The notes below the pieces were generated by a model. It did no database searches, had not been told where the DNA came from, and was given only the letters and a program-made list of their open reading frames with translations. From Actinomycetota bacterium (GTDB taxonomy: Bacteria; Actinomycetota; Actinomycetes; Nanopelagicales; Nanopelagicaceae): 45,044 nt of DNA. Below are positions 44,063 to 45,044 of this stretch, piece after piece. Every line of letters begins with the position of its first letter. Within the stretch, counting starts at the first letter, position 1. The DNA lies in assembly GCA_009698615.1 (NCBI GenBank), contig WLPU01000015.1:1-45044 (forward strand), in the 5' to 3' direction. Position numbers and translations under genes: made by a program.

Positions 44063-45044
44063 CTACGGCTTCCACTCTCCTCGGACAACCTCATGTGGAT
44101 TAATTCCAGGACCAAAATCCACCTCTGACAAATCTAGATCTGCGTCGGGACGATCACCTTTCACCCAACGCCGAAGTGCTGGATACGAGCAAGCCGCTAG
44201 GGTTGGAAGTCCAACTCCGATCCAGAATGCAATGGGTTCAGTGGTCAAAGAAGTATTGAGCAACCAGAGCGTTAACAAGGTTGGGAAAATTGCTATCCCA
44301 ATAGCGCCAAACCATCCTCCGGGAACGGTGTAGGGCCGCTTCATATCTGGATATCTCAATCGCAAAGCGATGAGAGCAGCGAACTCCAAAAGTAAACCAA
44401 AGAGAATTAATATGACATCCGCGTCAATGATCGTGGTGAAATTCAATGCAATGAATACTGCATAGATGCCACAACTGAGAATGATCGATCGAACCGGTGC
44501 GCCTGTACGAGGGTTGATACGTGCCAACGATTGTGGCAAGTAATGATCAGCGGCCAAAACCATGGGGATTCGCGACACGCAAAAAAGTAATGATGAGAAC
44601 AGCCCAATTTGTGAAAGCAGGGCACCAATAACCAAGGTATTCTTCAACCAGGGGCCACCTAATAGTCCACCGGCAAGGGCAAAATCTCCGTTTTCCCATA
44701 AAGTGACATCATTTGCGTGGAGCCCAGAAATTAGACTGGCAAGCACCGGCAGAATGTAACCAATAGCAATCAGCGGAACTGTTATGAGAAGTGCCTTTGG
44801 AAAGGTCCGGACTGGATCTTTAATCTCTCCACCTGCAGTTGTGATGGAGTCATAACCAATGTAGCTCCAGATCATGATTGCAAGGCCAGCACTTGCAGAT
44901 GAAGTTGCAGAGGTTCCTGGCACGGTGAATGGCTGGAGAGGATGAACCCCAGGAGTGGTTAACAGGTGTCCGGCAGCAAGAAATATCAGCACAACAAATG
45001 GCGTCAATATTGCGACCATAAATGCGATCATCGTGTTGCCAACA
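44063..45044 (-). CDS. APC-superfamily amino acid permease (5' truncated by window end)
   Basis: The frame stays open to the right edge, so the N-terminal helices lie outside; internal Met codons such as 45031 are not the start. About 326 residues with some eight hydrophobic segments remain. They include IMIWSYIGYDSITTAGGEIKDP, the unwound helix-6 region typical of APC transporters, and RIPMVLAADHYLP with INPRTGAPV. These features fit the cationic amino acid transporter or YfnA-like branch. The C-terminal cytoplasmic tail is acidic. Substrate is unknown. Confidence 0.88.
   Translation of the reverse strand, partial: VGNTMIAFMVAILTPFVVLIFLAAGHLLTTPGVHPLQPFTVPGTSATSSASAGLAIMIWSYIGYDSITTAGGEIKDPVRTFPKALLITVPLIAIGYILPVLASLISGLHANDVTLWENGDFALAGGLLGGPWLKNTLVIGALLSQIGLFSSLLFCVSRIPMVLAADHYLPQSLARINPRTGAPVRSIILSCGIYAVFIALNFTTIIDADVILILFGLLLEFAALIALRLRYPDMKRPYTVPGGWFGAIGIAIFPTLLTLWLLNTSLTTEPIAFWIGVGLPTLAACSYPALRRWVKGDRPDADLDLSEVDFGPGINPHEVVRGEWKP

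Overview
The window reads as a gene-dense, moderately low-GC actinobacterial chromosome, most likely from the streamlined freshwater acI/Nanopelagicales group (Candidatus Planktophila or Nanopelagicus relatives). This is an inference from gene content, gene order and compactness; no database was searched. Actinobacterial hallmarks are a PASTA kinase, SepH, a type II DAHP synthase, an HrdB-like sigma factor with a Lys/Ala-rich N-terminus, an actinobacterial SOS box, a SAM-IV riboswitch and the lexA/LysM/nrdR/nrdJ block. There is no sign of phage, insertion sequence, CRISPR array, tRNA or rRNA.

Layout. 1-6.2 kb is a carotenoid locus. A partial CrtI-like oxidoreductase runs to the left edge, followed by metF with a CDP-alcohol phosphatidyltransferase, then crtE-crtI-crtB facing crtYc-crtYd. 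Together these would make GGPP, phytoene, lycopene and a cyclised carotene. 6.2-7.4 kb is a TPP riboswitch, a PnuC/PnuT-family transporter and a P-loop kinase, best read as thiamine salvage. 7.5-16.9 kb holds the PASTA kinase, endonuclease IV, two EamA transporters, threonine aldolase, Ogt, DAHP synthase, a phosphofructokinase with PPi-type residues and an esterase. 17-22.5 kb is one long minus-strand block: rplS-lepB-rnhB-yraN-comM-dprA-era. 22.6-31.9 kb holds inositol monophosphatase, sepH, a phosphodiesterase-like protein, a topoisomerase IV pair (parC without its C-terminal domain, and parE) and rpoD. 32-39 kb holds metX under a SAM-IV riboswitch, DUF4192, a secreted PKD protein, a Nudix hydrolase, a DinG-type helicase and a PaiB/FrnE-like pair. 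39.1-44.1 kb is the DNA-synthesis and damage block nrdJ-nrdR-LysM protein-lexA with candidate NrdR and LexA sites. An amino acid permease runs off the right edge.

Regulation visible in the DNA includes two riboswitches (TPP and SAM-IV), two LexA boxes, a tandem pair of candidate NrdR boxes at helical spacing, a consensus DnaA box in the rpoD promoter and one strong intrinsic terminator. Many genes have a -10-like hexamer 6-8 nt before the start codon and no Shine-Dalgarno sequence, which suggests frequent leaderless transcripts. Nearly every convergent gene pair overlaps by 4-41 bp. That pattern also supports a small unlisted gene at 27110-27283.

Nothing here looks like a wholly new multi-gene system. 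The least ordinary items are the TPP-riboswitch transporter-kinase operon, the CTD-less ParC, the small genes next to parC and sepH, and the stacked control region of the lexA/nrdR block.
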